A DNA stretch of 64,000 bases from Pseudomonas sp. CCC3.1 (GCF_034347405.1 NZ_CP133778.1:5492501-5556500); one strand, 5' to 3'. Positions 51,718 to 61,569 are shown, numbered from the stretch's first letter. The notes: generated by a model from the letters alone, not told the origin. Numbers and translations: made by a program.

Positions 51718-53997
51718 ATGCTCAATACGCTGCGCAAGATCGTCCAGGAAGTTAACGCCGCCAAAGATCTCAGGGCGGCGTTGGGGATTATTGTGTTGCG
51801 CGTCAAAGAGGCCATGGGCAGTCAGGTCTGCTCGGTCTATTTGCTTGATCCAGAGACCAACCGTTTCGTGCTGATGGCCACCGAGGGCTTGAACAAGCGC
51901 TCGATCGGCAAAGTCAGCATGGCGCCCAACGAAGGCCTGGTCGGTTTGGTGGGCACCCGTGAAGAGCCTCTGAACCTCGAAAACGCCGCCGATCACCCGC
52001 GCTACCGATACTTTGCCGAAACCGGCGAAGAGCGCTATGCCTCCTTCCTCGGCGCGCCGATCATCCACCACCGCCGTGTGGTCGGGGTGTTGGTCATTCA
52101 GCAAAAAGAACGCCGTCAGTTCGATGAGGGCGAAGAAGCCTTCCTCGTGACCATGAGCGCGCAATTGGCCGGGGTTATCGCCCACGCCGAAGCCACGGGC
52201 TCGATTCGCGGCTTGGGGCGTCAAGGTAAAGGCATCCAGGAAGCCAAGTTCGTGGGCGTACCCGGTTCGCCCGGGGCCGCGGTCGGTACAGCGGTGGTCA
52301 TGCTGCCCCCGGCTGACCTGGACGTGGTGCCGGATAAAACCATCACCGACATCCCGGCTGAAATCGCACTGTTCAAAACCGCGCTCGAAGGCGTGCGTAA
52401 CGACATGCGTGCGGTGTCTAAAAAGCTTGCCACTCAACTGCGGCCTGAAGAACAGGCGCTGTTCGATGTGTACCTGATGATGCTCGACGACGCATCGCTG
52501 GGCAGTGAAGTCAAAAATGTCATCAAGACCGGCCAGTGGGCTCAGGGCGCGTTGCGTCAGGTGGTGACTGATCACGTCAACCGTTTCGAATTGATGGACG
52601 ACGACTACCTGCGTGAGCGGGCGTCGGACGTGCGTGACCTTGGGCGTCGTCTGCTGGCCTATTTGCAGCACGACCGCCAGCAAACCATGGTCTACCCCGA
52701 CAACACCATTCTGGTCAGTGAAGAACTGACCGCGACCATGCTCGGCGAAGTGCCGGAAGGCAAATTGGTCGGCCTGGTGTCGGTATTGGGTTCGGGTAAC
52801 TCCCACGTGGCGATTCTGGCCCGTGCCATGGGGATTCCGACCGTGATGGGTCTGGTCGACCTGCCGTACTCCAAGGTTGACGGCATTCAGATGATCGTCG
52901 ACGGCTACCACGGCGAGGTCTACACCAACCCCAGCGACGTGCTGCGCAAGCAATACGCCGATGTCGTCGAAGAAGAGCGCCAACTGTCCCAGGGCCTCGA
53001 CGCCCTGCGTGAACTACCGTGCATTACCCCGGACGGCCACCGCATGCCGCTGTGGGTCAACACCGGCCTGCTGGCCGATGTGGCGCGCGCGCAACAGCGT
53101 GGCGCTGAAGGCGTAGGTCTATACCGCACCGAAGTGCCGTTCATGATCAACCAGCGCTTTCCGAGCGAAAAGGAGCAGCTGGCGATTTATCGCGAGCAAC
53201 TCGCCGCCTTCCATCCGCAACCGGTGACCATGCGCAGCCTGGACATTGGCGGCGACAAGTCACTGTCGTACTTCCCGATCAAAGAAGACAACCCGTTCCT
53301 GGGCTGGCGCGGGATTCGCGTGACCCTCGACCACCCTGAAATCTTTCTGGTGCAGGCCCGGGCCATGCTCAAGGCCAGCGAAGGCCTGAACAACCTGCGT
53401 ATCTTGCTGCCGATGATCTCTGGCACCCACGAACTCGAAGAAGCCCTGCACCTGCTGCACCGCGCCTGGGGTGAAGTGCGTGACGAAGGCACCGACGTGC
53501 CGATGCCGCCGATTGGCGTGATGATCGAAATCCCGGCGGCGGTGTACCAGACCAAAGAGCTGGCACGCCAGGTGGACTTCCTTTCGGTGGGTTCCAACGA
53601 CCTGACTCAGTACTTATTGGCAGTAGACCGCAACAACCCGCGTGTGGCCGATTTGTACGACTACCTGCACCCGGCGGTGCTGCAAGCCCTGCAATCGGTG
53701 GTGCGTGATGCGCATGCCGAAGGCAAGCCTGCGAGTATTTGCGGCGAAATGGCCGGTGATCCGGCGGCGGCGATTTTGTTGATGGCCATGGGTTTTGACA
53801 GCTTGTCGATGAACGCCACCAACTTGCCGAAAGTGAAATGGATGCTGCGTCAGGTCAGCCTGAGCCGTGCCAAAGAAATGCTGGCTGAAGTAATGACCAT
53901 CGACAACCCGCAAGTCATCCGCAGCACCATGCAACTGGCCCTGAAAAACATGGGCCTGACGCGCATGATGAACCCGGCGGCGATCAAGCCTTACTAG
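51718..53997 (+). CDS. ptsP: PtsP, enzyme I of the nitrogen PTS
   Basis: 759 residues. N-terminal GAF domain (about 15-165), PEP-utiliser N domain, phosphohistidine H363 in GSGNSHVAILARAMG, and the TIM-barrel PEP-binding domain with GVGLYRTEVPFM and the Cys of SICGEMAGDP. It passes phosphate from PEP to NPr and so to PtsN, linking nitrogen and carbon status. Length matches E. coli PtsP (748). Confidence 0.96.
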   Translation: MLNTLRKIVQEVNAAKDLRAALGIIVLRVKEAMGSQVCSVYLLDPETNRFVLMATEGLNKRSIGKVSMAPNEGLVGLVGTREEPLNLENAADHPRYRYFAETGEERYASFLGAPIIHHRRVVGVLVIQQKERRQFDEGEEAFLVTMSAQLAGVIAHAEATGSIRGLGRQGKGIQEAKFVGVPGSPGAAVGTAVVMLPPADLDVVPDKTITDIPAEIALFKTALEGVRNDMRAVSKKLATQLRPEEQALFDVYLMMLDDASLGSEVKNVIKTGQWAQGALRQVVTDHVNRFELMDDDYLRERASDVRDLGRRLLAYLQHDRQQTMVYPDNTILVSEELTATMLGEVPEGKLVGLVSVLGSGNSHVAILARAMGIPTVMGLVDLPYSKVDGIQMIVDGYHGEVYTNPSDVLRKQYADVVEEERQLSQGLDALRELPCITPDGHRMPLWVNTGLLADVARAQQRGAEGVGLYRTEVPFMINQRFPSEKEQLAIYREQLAAFHPQPVTMRSLDIGGDKSLSYFPIKEDNPFLGWRGIRVTLDHPEIFLVQARAMLKASEGLNNLRILLPMISGTHELEEALHLLHRAWGEVRDEGTDVPMPPIGVMIEIPAAVYQTKELARQVDFLSVGSNDLTQYLLAVDRNNPRVADLYDYLHPAVLQALQSVVRDAHAEGKPASICGEMAGDPAAAILLMAMGFDSLSMNATNLPKVKWMLRQVSLSRAKEMLAEVMTIDNPQVIRSTMQLALKNMGLTRMMNPAAIKPY

Positions 53998-54016
53998 CTT
54001 TGGTGGGGATGAATCC

Positions 54017-54155
54017 GTAGCAGTTGCCGCAGGCTACGTCCGGCGACGCAGTCGTCGTAAAATCGGCTATCACGATCTTTCAGATAGAACGTGATCTTCG
54101 CATTTACGATCGCTGCGCAATCGGACGCAGCCTCGCTGAGCTCGGCAGCTGCTAC
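54017..54155. repeat. Large imperfect inverted repeat (GTAGCAG class)
   Basis: Outer arms GTAGCAGTTGCCG (54017-54029) and CGGCAGCTGCTAC (54143-54155) enclose further complementary blocks such as TCGTAAAATCG and CGATCTTTCAGAT. It resembles another dispersed Pseudomonas intergenic repeat, distinct from the REPs. Its right tip contains the TAG stop of the NRDE gene. Confidence 0.65.
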
Positions 54156-54898
54156 GAGGTTAGATGCACCTCGCCCAATCGCCCACCCTGCGGCCCGAAG
54201 CTGTGTTCCACCATCACCCGTGAACCATCAGCGTTGACGATCAACGCCGTGCTGGCGCGCGTGCCGTAGCTTTGGCTGGCGATAAACACACTCGACAACA
54301 ACGACTCGGTGGCCAGCCCGACTCCGGTGTCGGGCAATTTATTGAAAGGCGCTGCTTGCGGGTCTTTGAGCAGTGCCAGCAAGGCTTGCGGCTGCGGGTC
54401 GTTCAGTACCTCGGCCAGCGCCGCCTTGGCCCTGAGCAGCTTGGGCCACGGCGTGTCCAGCCCGGCATTCGACAGGCCATACAGCCCCGCACTCAGGGGC
54501 TGCGGCACCAGCTCTCTGGAGTTGAAATGCCAAAGCTGGTCGCGATCACCCAGCAGCAGGTTAAAACCGGCATAACTCAGTCTTCGTTGGTCAACATCGT
54601 CGAAATAGTCAGTAATTGTCTGGTTGCCACTCAAGAAGCCAGACACCAATTCGCCCCGTGAACGCCGGCCCGGTGGCCGGTGCGGCTCGCGAATATTGGT
54701 CAGGGCAGCAAAGCGGCCATTCGCTCCCACGCCCAGCCAGGTGCCGCCTGCCTGCTGGTCACGACCGGCAAATACCTGCGGCGCTTCAACCCACTGGGCC
54801 AGCGGTAGACTGGGGCGCGCATAAAACTCATCACGGTTGGCCGCAACGACCAGAGGCTGTGCGTGGCCGGGGCGCCAAGCGAAGACAATCAGGCACAT
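54152..54898 (-). CDS. NRDE (TANGO2-like) family protein
   Basis: 248 residues. Starts MCLIVFAWRPGHAQPLVVAA and contains the eponymous ANRDEFYARPS. GGTWLGVGANGRFAALTN is a conserved block. Possible N-terminal nucleophile-type fold; TANGO2 relatives are linked to haem or lipid handling, but the bacterial role is unknown. It is convergent with ptsP, and its stop lies in an inverted repeat. Confidence 0.9.
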   Translation of the reverse strand: MCLIVFAWRPGHAQPLVVAANRDEFYARPSLPLAQWVEAPQVFAGRDQQAGGTWLGVGANGRFAALTNIREPHRPPGRRSRGELVSGFLSGNQTITDYFDDVDQRRLSYAGFNLLLGDRDQLWHFNSRELVPQPLSAGLYGLSNAGLDTPWPKLLRAKAALAEVLNDPQPQALLALLKDPQAAPFNKLPDTGVGLATESLLSSVFIASQSYGTRASTALIVNADGSRVMVEHSFGPQGGRLGEVHLTS

Positions 54899-55018
54899 GG
54901 GCAGTCCTTAATGTTTTTTTAATCACTCTACTTATAGATTGCTCGGGCGTGTTGCGCCATGCAGTGGAGCCCAAGCCCTTGCTCCGTTACCATGCGGGTC
55001 AAAAAACAGGGGCTAGTC

Positions 55019-55801
55019 ATGGAATTTCTGCTCTATCTGGTGTTGGGAGGCTTCGCTGGCGTGCTGGCTGGGCTGTTTGGAGTCGGTGGCGGGCTGATCA
55101 TCGTGCCGGTGCTGGTGTTCAGTTTCACCTTGCAAGGTTTTAGCCACGAGGTGTTGACCCATTTGGCCGTGGGTACGTCATTGGCCACTATTATTTTTAC
55201 CTCGATCAACTCGGTCATTGCGCACAACCGCAAAGGCGCGGTGCTGTGGCCTCTGTTTGCCTGGATGAGCCTGGGCATTCTGGTCGGGGCCGGGATTGGC
55301 GCGTTGACCGCTGAGGCGATCTCAGGTCCGCACTTGCAGAAAATCATTGGTGTGTTTGCTGTGATCATCGCCCTGCAAATGGCCCTGGACCTAAAACCCA
55401 AGGCCAGCCGAACGGTGCCGGGCAAGTTGGGTCTGAGCGTGGCCGGTAGCGTGATTGGCTGGGCTTCGGCGATTTTCGGGATCGGCGGCGGCTCGCTGAC
55501 GGTGCCGTTTTTGACCTGGCGCGGCGTGACGATGCAGCAAGCCGTGGCCACCTCGTCGGCCTGTGGGCTGCCGATCGCTTTGGCAGGTGCATTAAGTTTC
55601 ATGATGATTGGCTGGCACAACCCTGACTTGCCCGCGCATAGTCTCGGGTTTGTTTACTTGCCAGCGCTGCTCGGGATCGCCCTGACCAGCATGTTTTTTG
55701 CCCGTTTCGGTGCGCGTTTGGCCCACAAACTCTCGCCACGCCTGCTGAAACGGCTGTTTGCCGCACTGTTGTTCTGTGTCGGTTTGAGTTTCCTGATCTA
55801 A
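55019..55801 (+). CDS. TSUP (TauE/SafE) family membrane transporter
   Basis: 260 residues from ATG 55019. About eight helices, with the duplicated glycine motif GLFGVGGGLIIVPVLVF and FGIGGGSLTVPFLTW typical of TSUP anion permeases. Some members export sulfite or sulfoacetate, but this copy sits in a housekeeping cluster (before lgt), so the substrate is unassigned. It is separated from lgt by 12 bases. Confidence 0.9.
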   Translation: MEFLLYLVLGGFAGVLAGLFGVGGGLIIVPVLVFSFTLQGFSHEVLTHLAVGTSLATIIFTSINSVIAHNRKGAVLWPLFAWMSLGILVGAGIGALTAEAISGPHLQKIIGVFAVIIALQMALDLKPKASRTVPGKLGLSVAGSVIGWASAIFGIGGGSLTVPFLTWRGVTMQQAVATSSACGLPIALAGALSFMMIGWHNPDLPAHSLGFVYLPALLGIALTSMFFARFGARLAHKLSPRLLKRLFAALLFCVGLSFLI

Positions 55802-55813
55802 CAAGGAGTCGCA

Positions 55814-56620
55814 ATGCTGCCTTACCCGCAGATTGACCCGGTGGCATTGGCCATCGGACCGCTGAAAATCCATTGGTACGGCTTGATGTACCTGATCGGC
55901 ATTGGCGCCGCCTGGCTGATCCTGTCGCGACGCCTGCACCGCTTCGATCCGACCTGGACCAAAGAGAAACTCTCGGACCTGGTGTTTTGGGTGGCCATGG
56001 GCGTGATTGTCGGCGGCCGTTTGGGTTACGTGCTGTTCTACGACCTGAGCGCCTACATCGCCAACCCGTTGCTGATTTTTGAAGTGTGGAAAGGCGGCAT
56101 GGCGTTCCACGGCGGCCTGATCGGCGTCATGCTGGCCACCTGGTGGTTCGGCAAGCGCAACGGCAAGTCGTTTTTCCAGATTCTGGATTTCATCGCCCCC
56201 GTGGTGCCGATTGGTCTGGGCGCAGGGCGCATTGGTAACTTCATCAACGGCGAGCTGTGGGGCAAGGCCAGCGACGTGCCGTGGGCGATGATCTTCCCTA
56301 CCGACCCGCAACAATTGGCGCGCCATCCGTCGCAGCTTTACCAGTTTGCGCTGGAAGGTGTGGCACTGTTCCTCGTTCTTTGGCTGTACTCGCGTAAACC
56401 CCGTCCTACGATGGCGGTTTCCGGGATGTTCGCCCTGTTCTACGGGATCTTCCGGTTCATCGTCGAATTCGTTCGCGTACCCGATGCTCAGCTAGGCTAT
56501 CTGGCGTTCGGCTGGGTCACGATGGGGCAAATCCTTTGCCTCCCGATGATCGCGGGCGGACTGTTCCTGATCTGGCTGGCTTACAAGCGAGATCCAGCGG
56601 CTCAAAAGGCTGCGCATTAA
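55814..56620 (+). CDS. lgt: Lgt prolipoprotein diacylglyceryl transferase
   Basis: 268 residues, multi-helix inner-membrane enzyme. Conserved HGGLIG, the signature GAGRIGNFINGELWGK, and ARHPSQLYQFALEG. It transfers diacylglycerol from phosphatidylglycerol to the lipobox Cys of lipoproteins. AAGGAG precedes ATG 55814. Confidence 0.97.
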   Translation: MLPYPQIDPVALAIGPLKIHWYGLMYLIGIGAAWLILSRRLHRFDPTWTKEKLSDLVFWVAMGVIVGGRLGYVLFYDLSAYIANPLLIFEVWKGGMAFHGGLIGVMLATWWFGKRNGKSFFQILDFIAPVVPIGLGAGRIGNFINGELWGKASDVPWAMIFPTDPQQLARHPSQLYQFALEGVALFLVLWLYSRKPRPTMAVSGMFALFYGIFRFIVEFVRVPDAQLGYLAFGWVTMGQILCLPMIAGGLFLIWLAYKRDPAAQKAAH

Positions 56621-56669
56621 ATTCGAATCGCGGGGCCGTGCGGCCCTGCATTCAAACGCTAGGAAAACC

Positions 56670-57641
56670 ATGAAGCAATATCTCGAACTCGTTGCCAACG
56701 TCATTAAAAATGGCACCTTGCAAGCCAATCGCACCGGCGTGAAGACCATCAGTCTGCCCGGCGCCATGCTGCGCTATGACCTCAAAGAAGGCTTTCCGGC
56801 CATCACCACTCGGCGCATGGCGTTCAAATCGGCGATTGGCGAGATGTGCGGCTTCTTGCGCCCGGTCAACAGCGCGGCGGACTTCCGTGAGCTGGGCTGC
56901 AAGGTCTGGGACCAGAACGCCAACGAAAACGCGCAGTGGCTGGCCAACCCGTTCCGTCAGGGCGAAGACGACCTGGGCGAAATCTATGGCGTGCAATGGC
57001 GCAAGTGGCCGGCTTACAAGCAAGTGGCCCGCAGCAACCAGGCGGCCATCGAGCTGTGCCTGAGCCAAGGCTATCGTCAGATTGCTGAAGGTGAAGAAGA
57101 CGGCCAGGCCTACGTGGTGCTGTACAAGGCCATCGACCAAGTGCGCCAGTGCGTGGACACGATCATCAATGATCCGGGCAGCCGCCGTATCTTGTTCCAC
57201 GGCTGGAACTGCGCCCAGCTCGATGAAATGGCCCTGCCGCCGTGCCATCTGCTGTACCAGTTCCACCCGAACGTCGAGACCAAGGAAATCTCCCTGACCC
57301 TCTACATTCGTTCCAACGACCTGGGCCTGGGCACGCCGTTCAACCTGACCGAAGGCGCAGCCCTGCTCAGCCTGATCGGCCGCCTGACGGGCTACACGCC
57401 GCGCTGGTTCACGTACTTCATTGGCGATGCCCACGTGTATGAAAATCACTTGGACATGCTCAACGAACAACTGACCCGCGAGCCGTTCCCGATGCCAAAA
57501 CTGGTGATCTCGGACCGCGTGCCGGAATTCGCCAAGACCGGCGTTTACCAGCCAGAGTGGCTGGAGCTGATCGAACCGAGCGACTTCAGCCTCGAAGGCT
57601 ACCAGCACCACGCTCCCATGACCGCACCGATGGCGGTGTAA
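56670..57641 (+). CDS. thyA: ThyA thymidylate synthase
   Basis: 323 residues, the longer form with an internal insertion compared with the 264-residue E. coli enzyme. Catalytic C192 in LPPCHLLYQFH, folate/dUMP sites in KTISLPGAMLRYDLKEGFPA and LGTPFNLTEGAALLSLIGRL, and YFIGDAHVYENH. It methylates dUMP to dTMP. It follows lgt as in other pseudomonads. Confidence 0.96.
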   Translation: MKQYLELVANVIKNGTLQANRTGVKTISLPGAMLRYDLKEGFPAITTRRMAFKSAIGEMCGFLRPVNSAADFRELGCKVWDQNANENAQWLANPFRQGEDDLGEIYGVQWRKWPAYKQVARSNQAAIELCLSQGYRQIAEGEEDGQAYVVLYKAIDQVRQCVDTIINDPGSRRILFHGWNCAQLDEMALPPCHLLYQFHPNVETKEISLTLYIRSNDLGLGTPFNLTEGAALLSLIGRLTGYTPRWFTYFIGDAHVYENHLDMLNEQLTREPFPMPKLVISDRVPEFAKTGVYQPEWLELIEPSDFSLEGYQHHAPMTAPMAV

Positions 57642-57649
57642 TCCGCAAA

Positions 57650-57718
57650 CTGTAGGAGCGAGCTTGCCTCGCGATCTTTTAACGATCAAAAGATCGCGAG
57701 GCAAGCTCGCTCCTACAG
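57650..57718. repeat. REP palindrome between thyA and cadR
   Basis: CTGTAGGAGCGAGCTTGCCT and its reverse complement, with an AACGATC centre, lie between the convergent ends of thyA and cadR. Confidence 0.92.
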
Positions 57719-57723
57719 GGGGC

Positions 57724-58173
57724 CTAATGCCCGTGGCTTCTGCCCACATGGCTCGGTTCGCCTTCTGGCGCGGCCACTGAGCCGCTGACTTCCAGACGCT
57801 GCAAAATCCCACAATGATTGTTGTCCGGCCCTTCGCCGCAGCGTTGGCGCAGGTCGAGCAGTTGCACCTGCAACGCCTGTAACCCATCAATGCGCGCCTT
57901 CACGTGATGGATGTGCTCGTCGATCAGCGCATTCACGCTTTCGCATTGGTCTTGCGGGCTGTCGCGCAGGTTGAGCAGGCTGCGGATCTCTTCCAGGGTC
58001 ATGTCGAGGCTGCGGCAATTGCGGATAAACGTCAGCCGCTCAACGTGCGCCTGGGTGTACAGCCGGTAATTACCCTCGCTGCGCGCAGGCTCAGGCAACA
58101 AGCCTTCACGCTCGTAGTAACGGATGGTTTCGACCTGACAATCGGTCAATTTCGCCAGTTCACCAATCTTCAT
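57724..58173 (-). CDS. cadR: CadR cadmium/lead-responsive MerR-family regulator
   Basis: 149 residues from ATG 58173. MerR HTH (KIGELAKLTDCQVETIRYYE), long dimer helix, metal ligands C77, C112 and C121 (CadR of P. putida uses C77, C112, C119), and a His-containing tail (SHVGRSHGH). It represses, then on metal binding activates, the divergent cadA promoter. The open frame upstream to 58233 would run through the operator and is rejected. Confidence 0.93.
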   Translation of the reverse strand: MKIGELAKLTDCQVETIRYYEREGLLPEPARSEGNYRLYTQAHVERLTFIRNCRSLDMTLEEIRSLLNLRDSPQDQCESVNALIDEHIHHVKARIDGLQALQVQLLDLRQRCGEGPDNNHCGILQRLEVSGSVAAPEGEPSHVGRSHGH

Positions 58174-58196
58174 CGCGCTTATCTCCCAAAGGATGC

Positions 58197-58227
58197 TTGA
58201 CCCTATAGTGGCTACAGGGTCTTTACT
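58197..58227 (+). promoter_or_regulatory. cadA promoter with CadR operator
   Basis: TTGACC (58197-58202) and TTTACT (58222-58227) are separated by 19 bases, the over-long spacer typical of MerR-family promoters. The spacer dyad ACCCTATAG...CTACAGGGT (58200-58220) is centred between them and matches CadR/PbrR-type operators. Confidence 0.85.
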
Positions 58228-58258
58228 TGGCAACAGGCACCTTTTTTGGACGCACCCG

Positions 58259-60502
58259 ATGAGCGACTCCCTTCACACTCCGCACACACCACACGCTGAC
58301 CATGACCATGAGGGAAAGCACGACCACGCCAGCCACGCGCACAGTTGCTGTTCAAGCAGCGCTGCGCCAAGCGTGATCAAGTTGAGCGCCGCGCCAACCG
58401 CGGGCGCTCGCCTGAGCAGCTTTCGCATTGAAGCCATGGACTGCCCAACCGAGCAGACCCTGATCCAGAACAAACTGGGCAAGCTGGCCGGTGTGCAGCA
58501 GTTGGAGTTCAACCTGATTAATCGGGTGCTGGGCGTCACCCACGACTTGCCGACCACTGATTCGATTGTTGCGGCCATCAAGTCCCTCGGCATGCAGGCC
58601 GATCCGCTGGAGTCGGACACCGACACCCCGCCAGCGCCGGTTGCCAAAAAGCACTGGTGGCCGCTGGCTGTGTCGGGTGTTGGCGCGTTGGCCGCCGAAG
58701 TGCTGCATTTCACCGACGCGGCGCCGACGTGGGTGATTGCCCTGGTGGCGCTGGTGTCGATTCTCAGCGGCGGCCTGACCACCTACAAAAAGGGCTGGAT
58801 TGCCCTGAAAAACCTCAACCTGAACATCAACGCCCTGATGAGCATCGCCGTGACCGGTGCGATTCTGATTGGCCAATGGCCAGAAGCGGCGATGGTGATG
58901 TTCCTGTTTACCGTGGCTGAGCTGATCGAAGCCAAATCCCTGGACCGCGCGCGCAATGCCATCAGCGGCCTGATGCAAATGGCCCCGGACAAAGCCACCG
59001 TGCAGCAAGCGGACGGCACATGGCAGGAACGTGAGGTAAAAGACGTCGAACTGGACGCCATCGTGCGTGTTAAACCCGGCGAGCGTATCGGCCTGGATGG
59101 CGAAATCGTGGCCGGGCACTCGACCATCGACCAAGCGCCTATAACCGGCGAAAGCTTGCCGATTGAAAAAACCGTGGGCGACAAAGTCTTTGCGGGCACC
59201 ATCAATCAGGCCGGTGCGCTGGAGTATCGGGTCACGGCAGCCGCCAACAACTCGACCCTGGCGCGCATCATTCATGCCGTCGAACAAGCACAGGGCGCGC
59301 GTGCGCCAACTCAGCGGTTTGTCGACAGCTTCGCCAAAATCTACACCCCGGTGGTGTTCCTGTTTGCCTTGGCGGTGGCGGTTATCCCGCCGTTGTTGAT
59401 GGGCGGCGTGTGGTTCGACTGGGTCTATCGTGCGCTGGTCTTGCTGGTGGTGGCGTGCCCATGTGCACTGGTGATCTCGACCCCGGTGACCATCGTCAGC
59501 GGGCTGGCGGCGGCTGCGCGCAAAGGCATTCTGGTCAAAGGCGGGGTGTACCTCGAAAGCGGTCACACGCTGGACTTTTTGGCGCTGGATAAAACCGGCA
59601 CCATCACCCACGGCAAGCCGGTGCAGACCGACTACCTGCCGCTCGACCCGCTGCACACCGAGAGCGCGCAGTTGCTGGCGGCCAGTCTGGCCTCGCGCTC
59701 CGACCACCCGGTTTCTTTGGCCGTCGCCAATGCCGCTGTGGATAAAAACCTGTCGCTGCGTGCTGTGGATAACTTCAGCGCGCTAGCAGGGCGGGGCGTG
59801 CGCGGCGAAATCGACGGCAAGGCTTACCACTTGGGCAACCATCGCCTGATTGAAGAGCTGGGTCTGTGCTCGCCTGCCCTTGAAGAAAAACTCTTCGCGC
59901 TGGAAGAACAGGGCAAAACGGTGATTTTTCTCATCGACAGCACAGGCCCATTGGCCCTGTTCGCGGTGGCCGATACGGTCAAAGAGTCGAGCCGCGAAGC
60001 GATTCGTGAGCTGCACGCCTTGGGGGTTAAAACCCTGATGCTGACCGGCGACAACCCGCACACCGCTAAAGCGATTGCCGCACAAGTGGGCATCGACGAA
60101 GCGCAGGGCAACTTGCTGCCGGAAGACAAACTCAAGGCCATTGAAGCCCTTTACGCCAAGGGGCATCACGTGGGCATGGTCGGTGACGGCATCAACGACG
60201 CCCCGGCGCTGGCCCGTGCAGAAATCGGTTTTGCCATGGCCGCAGCCGGTACCGACACCGCGATTGAGACAGCAGATGTCGCCTTGATGGACGATGATCT
60301 GCGCAAAATTCCGGCTTTTATTCGCTTGTCGCGCAACACCTCAAGCATTTTGAAGCAGAACATCGCGTTGGCATTGGTCATCAAGGCGATCTTTCTTGCG
60401 GTAACCTTCCTCGGCTTGGCCACCATGTGGATGGCCGTTTTTGCCGACATGGGCGTGAGCCTGTTGGTGGTGTTTAATGGTTTGCGCCTGTTGCGCAAAT
60501 AG
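58259..60502 (+). CDS. cadA: CadA Cd/Zn/Pb-exporting P1B-type ATPase
   Basis: 747 residues from ATG 58259. A His-rich tail (HTPHADHDHEGKHDHASHAH) and a CC pair precede one heavy-metal domain with C62 in MDCPTEQ. Then come membrane helices, the transport motif CPC (C400-P-C402), phosphorylation site D444 in DKTGTIT, the HP motif in SDHPVSLA, and the hinge GDGINDAPALA. It exports Cd, Zn or Pb from the cytoplasm. Transcribed from the CadR-controlled divergent promoter. Confidence 0.95.
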   Translation: MSDSLHTPHTPHADHDHEGKHDHASHAHSCCSSSAAPSVIKLSAAPTAGARLSSFRIEAMDCPTEQTLIQNKLGKLAGVQQLEFNLINRVLGVTHDLPTTDSIVAAIKSLGMQADPLESDTDTPPAPVAKKHWWPLAVSGVGALAAEVLHFTDAAPTWVIALVALVSILSGGLTTYKKGWIALKNLNLNINALMSIAVTGAILIGQWPEAAMVMFLFTVAELIEAKSLDRARNAISGLMQMAPDKATVQQADGTWQEREVKDVELDAIVRVKPGERIGLDGEIVAGHSTIDQAPITGESLPIEKTVGDKVFAGTINQAGALEYRVTAAANNSTLARIIHAVEQAQGARAPTQRFVDSFAKIYTPVVFLFALAVAVIPPLLMGGVWFDWVYRALVLLVVACPCALVISTPVTIVSGLAAAARKGILVKGGVYLESGHTLDFLALDKTGTITHGKPVQTDYLPLDPLHTESAQLLAASLASRSDHPVSLAVANAAVDKNLSLRAVDNFSALAGRGVRGEIDGKAYHLGNHRLIEELGLCSPALEEKLFALEEQGKTVIFLIDSTGPLALFAVADTVKESSREAIRELHALGVKTLMLTGDNPHTAKAIAAQVGIDEAQGNLLPEDKLKAIEALYAKGHHVGMVGDGINDAPALARAEIGFAMAAAGTDTAIETADVALMDDDLRKIPAFIRLSRNTSSILKQNIALALVIKAIFLAVTFLGLATMWMAVFADMGVSLLVVFNGLRLLRK

Positions 60503-60519
60503 ACCAAGAGAGGGCCGCA

Positions 60520-61383
60520 GTGCTGAGTGCCGAGCTGAAAGCGTTTTACCGGGTGGCCCAGTTGGGCAGCATTACTCAGGCCGCGAAAAAGCTCGGCCTG
60601 AGCCAGCCGACCGTGACCACGCAGATTCGCCAGCTTGAAAGCCAGTACGGCGTGGAGTTGTTCTACCGGGGCGGGCGGCGCCTGACGCTCAGCGATGACG
60701 GCGTGAGTTTGCTGCCCATGGTCAAGACGTTGTTGCAGCAAGAGGCCGACATCGAGTTCTTCTTGCGCAACAGCGGCCACGGCACCGGCACCCTGCGCAT
60801 CGCCGCCACCGCGCCATATTACATTCTCGACCTGGTCAAAGCGTTCCGTGAGCGTTTGCCGCAGATGGCGGTGTCGGTGGACATCGGCAACTCCCAGCAA
60901 GTGCTCGAAGCACTGGACGAGTACCGGGTCGACCTCGCCGCCTCATCGCAATTGCTTGAAGACCCCAGGCTGATTCGCCGTGTGTTGGGCACTGACCCGC
61001 TGGTGGTGGCGGTGCATCGCAATCACCCGCTGGCCAAACTGGATCATGTGCCGTTGAGCGCGCTGGCCGGGCATTGCCTGCTGATGCGCGAACAGGGCTC
61101 GACCACACGCAAACTGACCGAAGACCTGCTCAATGGCGCAGGCGTGAGCGTTGGCCCGCTGCTGGAGATTGGCAGCCGTGAGTCGATACGCGAAGCGGTG
61201 CTGCGCAACATCGGGATCAGCATCATTGCCCGGCAAGAAGTCCCCCACGACCCGCAACTGCGGGTGTTGAGCCTTGAAGGCGCGCCGCTGATCTCTGAAT
61301 ACCTGTACTGCCTCAAAGAGCGAAAGTCAGCGCGTTTGCCCGCAGCTTTTCTGGGCTTGGCGCAGGAAATGGCCCCGGCCTGA
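60520..61383 (+). CDS. LysR-family regulator (probably of phosphonate uptake)
   Basis: 287 residues from GTG 60520, preceded by AAGAGAGGG. HTH at about 1-60 (YRVAQLGSITQAAKKLGLSQ, VTTQIRQLESQYGVELFYRG), then the LysR effector domain (about 90-285). It starts 17 bases after cadA but reads towards an aminoethylphosphonate-type ABC system, so I infer it controls that system. Effector unknown. Confidence 0.86.
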   Translation: MLSAELKAFYRVAQLGSITQAAKKLGLSQPTVTTQIRQLESQYGVELFYRGGRRLTLSDDGVSLLPMVKTLLQQEADIEFFLRNSGHGTGTLRIAATAPYYILDLVKAFRERLPQMAVSVDIGNSQQVLEALDEYRVDLAASSQLLEDPRLIRRVLGTDPLVVAVHRNHPLAKLDHVPLSALAGHCLLMREQGSTTRKLTEDLLNGAGVSVGPLLEIGSRESIREAVLRNIGISIIARQEVPHDPQLRVLSLEGAPLISEYLYCLKERKSARLPAAFLGLAQEMAPA

Positions 61384-61396
61384 CAACCACTCACCC

Positions 61397-61464
61397 CTGT
61401 AGGAGCGAGCTTGCTCGCGATCTTTTGATCGTTTAAAAGATCGCGAGGCAAGCTCGCTCCTACA
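61397..61464. repeat. REP palindrome upstream of the phosphonate-type ABC genes
   Basis: CTGTAGGAGCGAGCTTGCTC and GAGGCAAGCTCGCTCCTACA. The left arm has lost one CT (TTGCTCGC instead of TTGCCTCGC), giving a bulge. Confidence 0.88.
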
Positions 61465-61569
61465 CATCCCAAATCCACCAATACCTCTATCGGCAGCTTT
61501 TGCCTATCTGCCACATCTTGTACGTATTGCGTCTCTAGGATGAGCCCATCTGCTTGATGAGGCGCACCC

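Noticed and set aside
29533..61464. Repeated palindromes as a CRISPR array
   Set aside because: The copies are kilobases apart, are themselves inverted repeats and sit between genes; no regular spacers or cas genes exist.
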